From contig NC_010995.1 of NCBI RefSeq assembly GCF_000019225.1, positions 1,186,501 to 1,250,500 on the forward strand: a DNA stretch of 64,000 nucleotides. Direction: 5' to 3'. Origin of the DNA: Cellvibrio japonicus Ueda107. Its GTDB lineage: Bacteria; Pseudomonadota; Gammaproteobacteria; Pseudomonadales; Cellvibrionaceae. Positions 53,882 to 63,567 of this stretch are shown in pieces; position 1 is the stretch's first letter; each line of letters begins with the position of its first letter. The notes beneath the pieces are model-generated. The model ran no database searches and was not told the DNA's origin. It saw only the letters and a list, made by a program, of their open reading frames with translations. The translations under genes were made by a program, and so were the position numbers.

Positions 53882-56362
53882 ATGATGCAAATACCCCCTT
53901 GTGTGATGCGGTGGTTGAAACCATCGCCCGGATGTTTCTTATTGCGCTGCCAGCCGCTGGCTACGCTGGCGTTGATTCTGGTATTGGGTGTACCAGGCAC
54001 AAGGGTACTTGCCAATCCACCGGGCAGCCTTGAAGAAGCAGAAGCCTTCCTGGAAAAACACTGCGCGCGCTGCCACAACGATGAGCGCATGGCGGGTAAT
54101 TGGACGCTGTCGGATGTCAGCATGGATGATGTGGCCCGGGGCGTGAACCTGAACGATTGGGAGGCGGTACTGCGTGTAACCCAGCGCGGTGAAATGCCCC
54201 CTGCCAGTCGCCCTAAACCCGGCCATGAAGAATTAGCAGGTTTTCTGGATTGGTTACAGGGTTCGCTCGACAGCTATGCCCAGGCCAATCCCAATCCGGG
54301 CCGCGCCACCTTGCGGCGCTTGAATCGCAGTGAGTACAGCAATGCGGTGCGCGACCTGCTCAAGGTGGATTTGGATCTGCGCGAGTCCCTGCCCGCGGAT
54401 GATTCTGGCTACGGTTTTGACAACATTGCCGATGTGCTGTCGGTATCGCCGGTACTCATGGATCGCTATATGGCGGTGGCGGGCAAGGTGAGCCGCCTGG
54501 CTGTGGGGTTGGGCTCCAGCCAGCCTTACACGACTACCTATTCACTGCCGAAAGATGGTTCTATCCTCAACCAGGGTGTCCCTGCCTACGATGAACGGGT
54601 GAGCAGCGACCTGCCGCTGGATTCTCGCGGTGGCGGCGTGTTCCGTTATTACGCGCCCCATGATGGCGAGTATGAAATCAGCGGTTACCTCAACGCCAAC
54701 ACCAACAACGAAGTGGATCGCCTGGAGGAAAACCGCGTAAGCCTGCGTGTGCCCTTGAGCGCAGGTATGCACCGGGTCGGTATCAGCTTTCGCAAAAACC
54801 TGGTGCTGGATGAGCGGGTGCAAGTGCTGCGCAACACCACCGAGGAAGTGCCCCTGCCCACAGAAGCGCCAGTGGATCTCACCCTGGATTTTGTGGTGGA
54901 TGGCGCCCGTGTGGGCAGCACCCAGGTACCTTCCTACTACATGTCACCGCGCTATGCGCAGCACAACTTTCCGCGCGATCTGCTGGAAATTAATGTGGCC
55001 GGCCCCTACACCGTGACCGGACCCGGTAATACCCCCAGTCGCACCGCTATTTTTCACTGCAAGCCGCTGTTTTGGCCGCTGGATGAAAACTACTGCGCGA
55101 AAAAAATCATCGGTAAACTGGCGCACCAGGCCTACCGCCGTCCGCTCAGCAACAGCGACACCGAACGCTTGATGAAGGTGTACCGCCAGGCACAGGCAGC
55201 CGAGGGTTATGAGGCGGGCATCGCCGCTGCGATTCAGGCGATCCTGGTCTCGCCCAGTTTCCTGTTTTTCTACGAGCAAGACCCGGTAGATGCCGCGCCC
55301 GGTGTGGTTCATGCCATTAGCGATACTGAATACGCCGCGCGTATGGCGCTGTTTTTGTGGAGCAGCCTGCCTGACGAGGAGTTATTAACCCTCGCCGAAA
55401 AAGGCCGGTTGCGCGAGCCCGGGGTATTGCGCCAACAACTGGTGCGCATGCTGGTCGATGATCGCGCCCTGGCATTGGAGCAAAACTTTGCCGGCCAGTG
55501 GTTGTACCTGCGCAACCTGGAATTCCACCGCGCCGATGTCAAAGAGTTCCCCGAGTTCGATGTGCCCCTGCGCCAGGCGATGAAGCGCGAGAGCGAACTT
55601 TTTTTCAGCCACATACTGCGCAGCAACGCCAGCATCCTCGATTTTATTAAAAGCGATTACACCTTCCTCAACGAACGTTTAGCGCAACACTACGGCATTG
55701 CCGGGGTGCAGGGGCCGGAGCTGCGCCTGGTGCAGTTGGCGCCGGATTCCATGCGCGGCGGCCTCCTGGGGCAGGCCAGTATCCTGACTGTCACCTCCTA
55801 CGCTAACCACACATCGGTGGTGCGTCGCGGACAGTGGGTGCTGGCCAATTTAATGGCGGCGCCACCGCCGGCCGCGCCGCCCGATGTGCCCGCGTTGAAA
55901 ACCGAAACTGCCAGCGGTAAAGCCTTGAATGCGCGCGAGCAGCTGGAAGCGCACAGCAAAGATCCGGCCTGTCACTCCTGCCATGTGCGTATGGATCCCA
56001 TAGGCCTGTCACTGGAGAAATACGATGCGATTGGCCGCCTGCGCGAATGGGATGCCGGTCGTCCCATCGACGTGACCACCGCCATGCCCGACGGTCGCCA
56101 GTTTGAAGGCCTGTACGGCCTGCAAGAGGTGTTAATGGAAAGCCGCCAGCAATTTGCCGGGGCCTTTACCGAGCGCTTGATGACCTATGCGCTGGGCCGT
56201 GGTTTGGAAGCCACAGACCAACCCCAGGTGCGCAGGATTATTCGCGCCGCCGAAGCCAACCATTACCCCATGCACGAGATTATCTGGGGCATTTTAACCA
56301 GCGAACCCTTCAACGACAGAATGGTGCCACACGATGAAAAAACGACCGCTGCTCTCCACTGA
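53882..56362 (+). CDS. DUF1592/DUF1588-type exported cytochrome c protein
   Basis: 826 residues. A signal segment (about 20-45) is followed by a CARCH haem motif with an EAEAFLEKHCARCHNDERMAGNW context (PSD1-type domain). Modules known from planctomycete-type proteins follow: RLNRSEYSNAVRDLL (DUF1587), a DUF1595/1592 region (RMALFLWSSLPDEELL) and SILTVTSYANHTSVVRRGQWVLANLM (DUF1588). A second haem motif CHSCH sits in ACHSCHVRMDPIGLSLEKYDAIGRLR (DUF1585). These proteins are predicted extracytoplasmic oxidoreductases whose substrates are unknown. Its last 29 bases overlap the next gene, showing tight coupling. Confidence 0.88.
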   Translation: MMQIPPCVMRWLKPSPGCFLLRCQPLATLALILVLGVPGTRVLANPPGSLEEAEAFLEKHCARCHNDERMAGNWTLSDVSMDDVARGVNLNDWEAVLRVTQRGEMPPASRPKPGHEELAGFLDWLQGSLDSYAQANPNPGRATLRRLNRSEYSNAVRDLLKVDLDLRESLPADDSGYGFDNIADVLSVSPVLMDRYMAVAGKVSRLAVGLGSSQPYTTTYSLPKDGSILNQGVPAYDERVSSDLPLDSRGGGVFRYYAPHDGEYEISGYLNANTNNEVDRLEENRVSLRVPLSAGMHRVGISFRKNLVLDERVQVLRNTTEEVPLPTEAPVDLTLDFVVDGARVGSTQVPSYYMSPRYAQHNFPRDLLEINVAGPYTVTGPGNTPSRTAIFHCKPLFWPLDENYCAKKIIGKLAHQAYRRPLSNSDTERLMKVYRQAQAAEGYEAGIAAAIQAILVSPSFLFFYEQDPVDAAPGVVHAISDTEYAARMALFLWSSLPDEELLTLAEKGRLREPGVLRQQLVRMLVDDRALALEQNFAGQWLYLRNLEFHRADVKEFPEFDVPLRQAMKRESELFFSHILRSNASILDFIKSDYTFLNERLAQHYGIAGVQGPELRLVQLAPDSMRGGLLGQASILTVTSYANHTSVVRRGQWVLANLMAAPPPAAPPDVPALKTETASGKALNAREQLEAHSKDPACHSCHVRMDPIGLSLEKYDAIGRLREWDAGRPIDVTTAMPDGRQFEGLYGLQEVLMESRQQFAGAFTERLMTYALGRGLEATDQPQVRRIIRAAEANHYPMHEIIWGILTSEPFNDRMVPHDEKTTAALH

Positions 56363-57689
56363 TGGTGTGTTATCGCGCAGGAGTTTATTGCGCGGCCTGG
56401 GTGCCGCTATCAGTTTGCCGGTGATGGAATCACTGATTCCCTCAGCGCTGGCGAATACCGCCCTGGAAAATCGCCCGAAAAAATTGAGTGTGTTTTACAT
56501 CCCCAACGGTTTACGCATGCCCAAGTTCACGCCGGCAACGGCGGGCAGCCACTATGAAATGACGCCGATTCTGGAGCCCATTGCGCGCCATCGCGCCAGC
56601 TTTTCGGTGATCACCGGCCTGGCGCATTACAACGCCAATGCCCTGGGTGATGGCCCCGGCAGCCACGGGCGCAGCTGTGGTGCCTACCTCACCGGTGCCC
56701 ACCCCAGGCGCACCGAAGGCGCGGACATTTTGTGCGGTATTTCCATGGACCAGGTGATCGCCAATCACCTTGGCCAGCACACCCAATTGGCATCGCTGGA
56801 GTTGGGTATAGAGCCGCCCAGTTTGCTCGGCAGTTGCGATGTGGGTTACAGCTGCACCTACACCAATACGCTGTCCTGGCGCAGTCCCACAGCGCCCATG
56901 CCGGTGGCGGTCAAGCCCGGCGATGTATTTGAGCGTTTGTTTGGTGACACCTCGGCGCTGGACGAAAAAAGTCGCCAGGCGCGCCTGGCGACCAAAGCCA
57001 GTATTCTCGATTTTGTGTTGGAGGATGCCGCGCGTCTGTCGCCACGCCTGGGCATGAACGACCGCCGCAAATTGGAGGAGTATCTGGATTCCATTCGCAC
57101 GGTGGAGCAGCGCATCCAAAAAGCTACCCTGCAAACCAGCGACGTCGACACCAGCCAAATCAATTTACCCGCGGGTATTCCCCAGGATTTTGTCGAGCAC
57201 GTGCGCATCATGATCGACCTGCAAGTGCTGGCGCTGCAAAGCGATATGACACGCGTCAGCACCTTTATGCTGGGGCGCGAGCTGAGCAACCGCTCCTATG
57301 TGGAAATCGGTGTGCCCGATTCGCACCACAGCCTGAGCCACCACGGCGGCGATGAAGCGAAAATCGACAAGCTGGTCAAGATTAACCAGCACCACATCGC
57401 CCAGTTTGGCTATCTGCTCGATCGCTTGGGCAACACTGCCGATGGCGAGCGCACACTGCTCGACAGCACCCTGGTGATGGCCGGTGCCAGCCTGGGCGAA
57501 CCCAATGTGCACGACAATATGGACCTGCCCGCGATGGTGGCTGGTGCCGGCCTGCGCGGCGGTCGCCATATCCAGGAGCCAAAGGACACACCCATGTGCA
57601 ACCTGTTGCTGTCGCTGATTCAGGAAATGGGGGTGCCGGTGGACAGCTTTGGCGACAGCACCGGGCCCTTGCGTGCGCTCTATGCCTAG
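56334..57689 (+). CDS. DUF1552 Tat-exported protein
   Basis: 451 residues. The N-terminus has the twin-arginine motif SRRSLLRGLGAAISLPVMESL. The body is the DUF1552 domain (KKLSVFYIPNGLRMPKFTP ... GPGSHGRSCGAYLTGAHP ... DNMDLPAMVAGAGLRGGRHI), which in fold prediction terms resembles the alkaline-phosphatase/DUF1501-like superfamily. It is nearly always encoded beside DUF1592-type cytochromes; here it overlaps that gene. Probable periplasmic cofactor-containing partner of the cytochrome; function unknown. Confidence 0.88.
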   Translation: MKKRPLLSTDGVLSRRSLLRGLGAAISLPVMESLIPSALANTALENRPKKLSVFYIPNGLRMPKFTPATAGSHYEMTPILEPIARHRASFSVITGLAHYNANALGDGPGSHGRSCGAYLTGAHPRRTEGADILCGISMDQVIANHLGQHTQLASLELGIEPPSLLGSCDVGYSCTYTNTLSWRSPTAPMPVAVKPGDVFERLFGDTSALDEKSRQARLATKASILDFVLEDAARLSPRLGMNDRRKLEEYLDSIRTVEQRIQKATLQTSDVDTSQINLPAGIPQDFVEHVRIMIDLQVLALQSDMTRVSTFMLGRELSNRSYVEIGVPDSHHSLSHHGGDEAKIDKLVKINQHHIAQFGYLLDRLGNTADGERTLLDSTLVMAGASLGEPNVHDNMDLPAMVAGAGLRGGRHIQEPKDTPMCNLLLSLIQEMGVPVDSFGDSTGPLRALYA

Positions 57690-57731
57690 CGTGGGCCTGG
57701 TGTGGTTTGAACGATGAACGAAAAGAGGTGA

Positions 57732-59066
57732 ATGGTGAACCTAACATCCTTTGTGGCCGCCGCCATGTTACTCCTGGCCCAGGCAGCGGCCGCCAGCCCA
57801 GCGCAACAGGCCTTGATGCAGGCGATACACCAGGGCGATCCGGCAGGCATCAATCGGGCATTAACGGCGGGGGCTGTGCTGAACCAACCCCTGGCCGATG
57901 GTTCCCTGCCGCTTGCCTGGGCGGTGGAAAGCCAAAACCCGGCGCTGGTAAAACTCCTGCTCGACAAGGGCGCCAGGCCTGACCTGGGCGACAGCCATCT
58001 ACAGAGCTTTAGTCCCCTGGTGGTGGCCTGCCAGCGCGGCGAGCCCGCGATAGTGGCGGCGCTGTTGGAGGCCGGTGCCCAGGCAAACAACACCACAGTC
58101 ACTGGTGTTTCACCCCTGGCACTGTGCGCCGGGAACTCCACCGCTGCCACCGTTAAAAAATTGCTCGATCAGGGGGCGAACCTGGAGGCGGCCGATAACA
58201 CTGGCCAAACGCCACTGATGTGGGCGGCAGCTAAAGGCCAGGTATTTAACCTGCAATTGCTGCTCAGCCAAGGCGCTGAGGTAAACCGCAAAACCGCCAA
58301 GGGATTAACGCCGTTATTTTTTGCGTTGCGCAGCGGCAATCCTGAAGCAGCTGAGCTTTTGCTGGATGCGGGCGCCGATGCTGACTACATTGCGCCCGAT
58401 GGCACCAGCGCTGTGCAAATGGCGATGTATTGGAAACAATTTGCGATTGCCGAACGGTTGGTACAACGCGGGGTGGATTTGACCGCTTACGACCGCAACG
58501 GCAACCAATTGCTGCACGCCGCCATCATTCATAATCAACCGCAATTAGTCGCTGCCTTACTGGCAAAAGGCGCCAATCCCAATAGCCTGACAGGCACCTC
58601 CACAGTGGTGTGGCGCTACGAGGTTAACTTTACCAGCGCGCCCTATGTCAGCTATGCCAGATCGCCCTTGTTATTAGCCGCGGCCCATGGCTCGGCTGCC
58701 ATGATGCGCACCCTGATTGCCGCCGGTGCCGATATAAAATTCCGCGCAGGCGATGGCACCAATGTGGTGTTGGCCGCAGCACAAAATAATCCGGATGCCC
58801 TGGCCTTTGCCCTGTCATTGGCCCCCGATGCCAACGTCACCAATAAATACGGCCAGACACCGTTACATTTATTGATGGGCTATTCCAATACCTTAAGCAA
58901 TGAGCAAACCGGTGAGTTGTTCAGGTTGCTCGCAAGCCGTGGGGCGCGCATTGATATTGCCAACAAATGGGGGCAAACTCCGCTCGATTTAGCAACCGAA
59001 GAGCAATTCAGGGCAAGAGCTGAATTCGCCGAGATATTCAAACCCTCGCAGAAGGTAAAATTATGA
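57732..59066 (+). CDS. Exported ankyrin-repeat protein
   Basis: 444 residues. A signal peptide (FVAAAMLLLAQAAAASPA) is followed by about 11 ankyrin repeats (for example DGSLPLAWAVESQNPALVKLLLDKGARPD, NTGQTPLMWAAAKGQVFNLQLLLSQGAEVN). Periplasmic ankyrin proteins can protect or assemble redox enzymes, as with AnkB and catalase in Pseudomonas; such a role here is inference. The ATG at 57732 follows AGAGG. Its end overlaps the cytochrome c' gene by four bases. Confidence 0.88.
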   Translation: MVNLTSFVAAAMLLLAQAAAASPAQQALMQAIHQGDPAGINRALTAGAVLNQPLADGSLPLAWAVESQNPALVKLLLDKGARPDLGDSHLQSFSPLVVACQRGEPAIVAALLEAGAQANNTTVTGVSPLALCAGNSTAATVKKLLDQGANLEAADNTGQTPLMWAAAKGQVFNLQLLLSQGAEVNRKTAKGLTPLFFALRSGNPEAAELLLDAGADADYIAPDGTSAVQMAMYWKQFAIAERLVQRGVDLTAYDRNGNQLLHAAIIHNQPQLVAALLAKGANPNSLTGTSTVVWRYEVNFTSAPYVSYARSPLLLAAAHGSAAMMRTLIAAGADIKFRAGDGTNVVLAAAQNNPDALAFALSLAPDANVTNKYGQTPLHLLMGYSNTLSNEQTGELFRLLASRGARIDIANKWGQTPLDLATEEQFRARAEFAEIFKPSQKVKL

Positions 59067-59560
59067 TACACCCCAAGGCTGTTGTTTTGCTTTCATCTAA
59101 AATCCGCTCACCTAAGGTGTTGTTAAGTGCAGCTTGTCTGGTGCTGGGACAACTGGCCTGGGTAGCACCGGTGGCAGCGCAACAAGATATTATTGACGAG
59201 CGCCAGGACGGTTTTAAGGAAATGGGCACTGCCATGAAAACCCTGCGCGATGAATTAAAGCGCGGCAAACCCGATGCTGCCAAGCTGAGTGCAGCGGCTG
59301 AACAATTATCAGTACTGGCTGAAAAAATTCCCGCCTGGTTTCCCGAAGGCAGTGGCCCCGCCGCAGGATTAAAAACCGATGCGCGTGATTATATTTGGGA
59401 AAACCGTGAAAAATTTGATGCTATTAGTCAGGCACTGATCGCTGAGAGTAAAAAAATGAGCGCGTTAGGCAGCAGTGGCGATGCCTCTGCGTTGCAAAAA
59501 CAATTAATCGTTATTCGCGATAATTGTGCATCCTGCCACGATAGCTATCGCGTGGATTAA
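59063..59560 (+). CDS. Cytochrome c'-type protein
   Basis: 165 residues. A signal peptide ends near VAPVAAQ; four-helix-bundle amphipathic helices follow, and the single haem motif CASCH is close to the C-terminus (DNCASCHDSYRVD), the hallmark of cytochrome c' and cytochrome c556. Cytochromes c' bind NO or CO or shuttle electrons. The next gene encodes a b-type cytochrome that could reduce it. Confidence 0.93.
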   Translation: MIHPKAVVLLSSKIRSPKVLLSAACLVLGQLAWVAPVAAQQDIIDERQDGFKEMGTAMKTLRDELKRGKPDAAKLSAAAEQLSVLAEKIPAWFPEGSGPAAGLKTDARDYIWENREKFDAISQALIAESKKMSALGSSGDASALQKQLIVIRDNCASCHDSYRVD

Positions 59561-59563
59561 TCC

Positions 59564-60241
59564 ATGGAAACGATGTCTGAGCCGGCAAAGCAGCCGCTGT
59601 GGGATTGGCAAGTGCGGGTGTGTCATTGGCTAATGGTATTGTTGGTGGCTGCCTGCTGGTGGACGGCAGACATTCATGAAATCGTTTATCACAGCTACTG
59701 TGCCTATGCGCTGCTGGGGGTGGTGTTATTTCGTATTTACTGGGGATTTTGGGGTAGCAGCACAGCGCGCTTCAGTCATTTTTTACGCCGACCGGCCGCG
59801 GTGTGGCGCTATCTGGAAGCCTTGCCACAGCGCAATGTCAAACCCTCAGCCGGGCATAGCCCGCTGGGTGGCTACAGTGTACTGGCGCTGTTATTTTTGT
59901 TGCTGTTGCAGATTGTGCTGGGACTTTTTTCCATTGATGTCGACGGTTTTGATGGCGGCCCTTTGGCGGATTACCTCAGTTTCAAAACCAGCAGGATGGT
60001 AGCGGGCTGGCATGAAATCACCTTTAACCTGTTGTTGGGGTTTATCGCACTGCATATTGTTGCGGTGCTGTATTACGGATTGTGGCGACGCCAGAACCTC
60101 ACTGCAGCGATGTTCCATGGCAAGGCGGCTGCCACATCGGCAATGAAACCCGCAAGCCTGTTGCGGTTTGTGATAGGCGTGTTGATTGCCGGTGTTATTG
60201 TATGGCTGGTAATGTACGCTGATACTTTGCTGAACCTGTAA
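59564..60241 (+). CDS. Cytochrome b561-like di-haem membrane protein
   Basis: 225 residues. Four transmembrane helices (about 20-37, 46-64, 103-122, 150-175) plus a C-terminal helix carry the haem-ligand His residues: VRVCHWLMV in helix 1, a His in YHSYCAYALLG, HEITFNLLLGFIALHIVAVL. This matches the bacterial cytochrome b561 / Ni-hydrogenase b-type family that passes electrons from the quinone pool to periplasmic cytochromes. Adjacent to the cytochrome c' gene by three bases. Confidence 0.92.
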   Translation: METMSEPAKQPLWDWQVRVCHWLMVLLVAACWWTADIHEIVYHSYCAYALLGVVLFRIYWGFWGSSTARFSHFLRRPAAVWRYLEALPQRNVKPSAGHSPLGGYSVLALLFLLLLQIVLGLFSIDVDGFDGGPLADYLSFKTSRMVAGWHEITFNLLLGFIALHIVAVLYYGLWRRQNLTAAMFHGKAAATSAMKPASLLRFVIGVLIAGVIVWLVMYADTLLNL

Positions 60242-60256
60242 ACGAGGAGGATGCCC

Positions 60257-61135
60257 ATGTGTGATGATCTGACGCTGGAAGATAATGAGCGCTATGTTAA
60301 ACATCCCGGGCAGTTCAGCCGTCGCCAGTTTGTAACCGGTGTGGTCGGTGCAGGCCTGGCCCTGTATCTCCCGGTCACTGCCAACGCTTTCAGCGTGACG
60401 GAAACCCGTGTCAGTGTGCCGACACCGGACGGTAATGCCGATGGTTATTTTGTCTATCCTTCCAGTGGAAAATACCCGGCTGTTGTACTCTGGCCGGATA
60501 TCCTCGGTTTGCGCCCCGCCTTTGAATTAATGGGTAAGCGCCTTGCGCAATCCGGTTACGCGGTATTGGTCGTCAATCCGTTTTATCGCAGCCAAAAAGC
60601 GCCGGTGGTTGCCGAAGGGGCCAGCTTTGACGATGAAGCGACACGCAATATTGTCATTCCCCTGGCAAAAAGCTTAAGTCCTGCGACCCATCGCCTGGAT
60701 GCCAAGGCATTTATCCAATTCCTTGATAAGCAAGCTGCAGTGGATACCCGTAAAAAAGTGGGCACCATGGGCTATTGCATGAGTGGTGCTATCGCCTTTC
60801 GCGCGGCGGCGACAGTACCGGAGCGGGTGGGTGCTGTTGCCAGCTTCCATGGCGGTGGCCTGGTGAATGACACGGCGGACAGCCCACATTTATTAATTCC
60901 CAACACCAGCGCACAATTCCTGGTGGCAATTGCAGAAAATGATGACCAGCGCGACCCCGATGCAAAAACTGTATTGCGTAAAAGTTTTGCCGAGGCACAT
61001 ATCAACGCCGAGGTAGACGTTTATGAGGGCGCTCTGCATGGCTGGTGTCCGCCGGACTCCCGCGTGTACAACCAGGAGCAGGCAGAGCGTGCCTGGAGCC
61101 GGTTGCTGGCATTGCTGGGTGAGGCCCTGGTGTGA
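60257..61135 (+). CDS. Tat-exported dienelactone hydrolase family protein
   Basis: 292 residues from the ATG at 60257, six bases after GAGGAGG. It has a twin-arginine signal, FSRRQFVTGVVGAGLALYLPVTANAF. The alpha/beta hydrolase domain has the nucleophile cysteine in GTMGYCMSGAIAF, the Asp in AENDDQRDPDAK and the His in ALHGWCPP, the triad of dienelactone hydrolases. Unlike classical cytoplasmic DLH it is exported. It is the last gene of the redox operon, followed by a strong terminator. Confidence 0.92.
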   Translation: MCDDLTLEDNERYVKHPGQFSRRQFVTGVVGAGLALYLPVTANAFSVTETRVSVPTPDGNADGYFVYPSSGKYPAVVLWPDILGLRPAFELMGKRLAQSGYAVLVVNPFYRSQKAPVVAEGASFDDEATRNIVIPLAKSLSPATHRLDAKAFIQFLDKQAAVDTRKKVGTMGYCMSGAIAFRAAATVPERVGAVASFHGGGLVNDTADSPHLLIPNTSAQFLVAIAENDDQRDPDAKTVLRKSFAEAHINAEVDVYEGALHGWCPPDSRVYNQEQAERAWSRLLALLGEALV

Positions 61136-61184
61136 GTCTCCCGAATAGCGCCCGGGTACAACAGTAGTTACCTGGGCAATAAAA

Positions 61185-61216
61185 AAAGCCCCGCTGGCGC
61201 AAGCCAGCGGGGCTTT
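61185..61216. terminator. Bidirectional terminator between redox operon and fusA
   Basis: A 14-bp perfect stem (AAAGCCCCGCTGGC with GCCAGCGGGGCTTT) with a GCAA tetraloop, A-tract on one side and T-rich sequence on the other. It serves the convergent genes. Confidence 0.92.
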
Positions 61217-61236
61217 GGTTTAGCAACGGCTAAAGC

Positions 61237-63330
61237 TTATTTAGCGGCTGCTGCTTTCTTTTCTTTCTCCTTGGCGATCACTGCTTCTGCCACGTTGGTG
61301 GGGCAGGGTGAGTAGTGAGCAAATTCCATGGAGAATTGGCCGCGACCGGAGGTCATGGTGCGCAGGTGGCTGATGTAGCCAAACATTTCTGACAGCGGAA
61401 CTTCTGCCTTGATACGCACACCGGTTATACCGGCTTCCTGGCCATTGATCATACCGCGACGACGGTTCAGGTCACCGATAACATCACCTACGTGATCTTC
61501 CGGAGTGAACACGTCTACTTTCATGATCGGCTCAAGCAGTTGTGGGCCGGCTTTGGGCATGGATTGACGGAAAGCACCTTTGGCGGCGATTTCGAACGCG
61601 ATTGCAGACGAGTCCACGGCGTGGAAGCCACCGTCGAACAGCTCTATTTCCACGTCCAGTACAGGGAAACCGGCCAATGGGCCAGTGCCCATCATAGACT
61701 CGAAGCCTTTTTCAATGGCTGGGAAGAATTCCTTCGGAACGCTGCCACCCACCACGCTGGAAATAAACTTGAAGCCAGAGTTTGGAGCGCCCGGACGGAT
61801 GCGGTAGTCGATTTTACCGTACTGGCCGGAACCACCGGATTGCTTCTTGTGGGTATAGGAGTCTTCAATTTCACGCGTGATGGTTTCACGGTAAGCCACT
61901 TGTGGTTGACCCACGTTCAGCTCAACACCGTAGGTGCGCTTCATGATGTCGACTTTGATATCCAGGTGCAGTTCACCCATACCTTTGAGGATGGTTTCGC
62001 CGGAGTCCTGGTCGGTTTCCACGCGGAAGGTTGGGTCTTCGGATACCAGCTTGCCGATGGCGGTAGCCATCTTCTCGATCATGCTCTTGTCTTTGGGTGT
62101 TACGGCAATGGAAATTACCGGCTCAGGGAAGATCATGGGTTCGAGGGTACAGGGGTTTTTCGGGTCGCACAGGGTGTGACCGGTTTGCACGTTCTTCAAG
62201 CCTACCAGCGCCACAATGTCACCGGCCTGCGCGGTGGTCAGGTCGGTGCGCTCGTTCGCCATCATCTCCACCATGCGGCCAACACGCTCGGTTTTGCCGG
62301 TGAAGGAGTTGAGGATGGTGTCACCCTTGTTGAGCACACCGGAGTAAATGCGTACGAAGGTCAGGGCGCCGAAACGGTCGTCCATGATCTTGAACGCCAG
62401 GCCGCGGAAAGGCTCGTCGGGCGAAACGGTGGCGTATTGGCCGGTTTCGTTACCTTCTTCGTCAGTCAGTGGCTGTGGGTTAACTTCGGTTGGGTCGGGC
62501 AGGTAGTCCACTACGCCGTCCAGCAGCAGTTGCATACCTTTGTTTTTAAAGGCAGAACCACAGAAGGTGGGGAAGAAGGCCAGGTCGCGGGTACCGATAC
62601 GGATGCAGCGCTTCAGGTCTTCGATAGAAGGTTCTTCACCTTCCATATAGGCCATCAGCAGGTCGTCATCCATTTCCACGGCAGTTTCAACCAGTTGGCT
62701 GCGGTACAGCTCAACATCGTCAGCCATGTCAGCGGGGATTTCTTCGATTTTGAAGTTTTCAGGAATACCTGAGTCGTCCCATACAAAGGCCTGGCGGTTA
62801 AGCAGGTCAACCACGCCTTTAAAGGTGTCTTCACGGCCGATAGGCAGGGTCATGATCAGCGGTTTGGCGCCCAGCACGTCTTTCACTTGCTCGGTAACGC
62901 GCAGGAAGTCAGCGCCAATACGGTCCAGCTTGTTAACGAAAATCAAGCGGGATACTTTGGAATCGTTAGCATAGCGCCAGTTGGTTTCAGACTGGGGTTC
63001 TACACCGCCAGAGCCGCAGAATACGCCGATACCGCCGTCCAGTACTTTCAGTGAACGGTACACTTCTACGGTGAAGTCAACGTGTCCGGGGGTATCAATA
63101 ACGTTAAAGCGGTTGCCTTTCCAGAAGCAGCTGACGGCTGCTGACTGGATGGTAATACCCCGCTCGGCTTCTTGCACCATGAAGTCGGTAGTGGATTCAC
63201 CTTCGTGGACCTCACCGAGCTTGTGGATACGACCGGTGAGTTTGAGGATACGCTCGGTAGTGGTGGTTTTACCGGCGTCCACGTGGGCGAAGATACCGAT
63301 GTTTCTGTATTTAGATAAGTCAGCAGCCAT
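61237..63330 (-). CDS. fusA: Elongation factor G
   Basis: 697 residues. P-loop [18 protein letters not shown], switch region [28 protein letters not shown]3 DTPGH, G4 NKLD, then domains II-V. EF-G catalyses translocation on the ribosome. It starts [23 protein letters not shown] rather than the MARxTP start typical of str-operon FusA, and no rpsL, rpsG or tufA is adjacent, so this is probably a second, dispersed EF-G copy (fusA2-like). Confidence 0.95.
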   Translation of the reverse strand: MAADLSKYRNIGIFAHVDAGKTTTTERILKLTGRIHKLGEVHEGESTTDFMVQEAERGITIQSAAVSCFWKGNRFNVIDTPGHVDFTVEVYRSLKVLDGGIGVFCGSGGVEPQSETNWRYANDSKVSRLIFVNKLDRIGADFLRVTEQVKDVLGAKPLIMTLPIGREDTFKGVVDLLNRQAFVWDDSGIPENFKIEEIPADMADDVELYRSQLVETAVEMDDDLLMAYMEGEEPSIEDLKRCIRIGTRDLAFFPTFCGSAFKNKGMQLLLDGVVDYLPDPTEVNPQPLTDEEGNETGQYATVSPDEPFRGLAFKIMDDRFGALTFVRIYSGVLNKGDTILNSFTGKTERVGRMVEMMANERTDLTTAQAGDIVALVGLKNVQTGHTLCDPKNPCTLEPMIFPEPVISIAVTPKDKSMIEKMATAIGKLVSEDPTFRVETDQDSGETILKGMGELHLDIKVDIMKRTYGVELNVGQPQVAYRETITREIEDSYTHKKQSGGSGQYGKIDYRIRPGAPNSGFKFISSVVGGSVPKEFFPAIEKGFESMMGTGPLAGFPVLDVEIELFDGGFHAVDSSAIAFEIAAKGAFRQSMPKAGPQLLEPIMKVDVFTPEDHVGDVIGDLNRRRGMINGQEAGITGVRIKAEVPLSEMFGYISHLRTMTSGRGQFSMEFAHYSPCPTNVAEAVIAKEKEKKAAAAK

Positions 63331-63514
63331 AGGACTCTCTTTAAAGGTTAAGCAGGGTTGAAAATAGCCGGGTTAGAAAATAGCGGCGTACTATACAGGA
63401 AGTTCTTCCAAAAAGCCCAAAGAAAAAGGAGTCCGGGCCTTTGTTTTACGATCGTGTGCCGGCGCTGCCCAAATGGGCCTTAATCCGGTGGTGGGTAATT
63501 GGGCGGCGGTGATA

Positions 63515-63546
63515 CGAAAAAGGCGCAGGTGAGTGCGCCTTTTTCG
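63515..63546. terminator. Rho-independent terminator after gcvP
   Basis: A 13-bp stem (CGAAAAAGGCGCA with TGCGCCTTTTTCG) and a six-base loop, about 20 bases downstream of the gcvP stop on the minus strand. Confidence 0.88.
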
Positions 63547-63567
63547 CCAGGGGGAATTGCCCGCGAC

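Noticed and set aside
61492..62772. Long plus-strand open frame (426 codons) opposite fusA
   Set aside because: Produced by the strong codon bias of fusA; no family resemblance.
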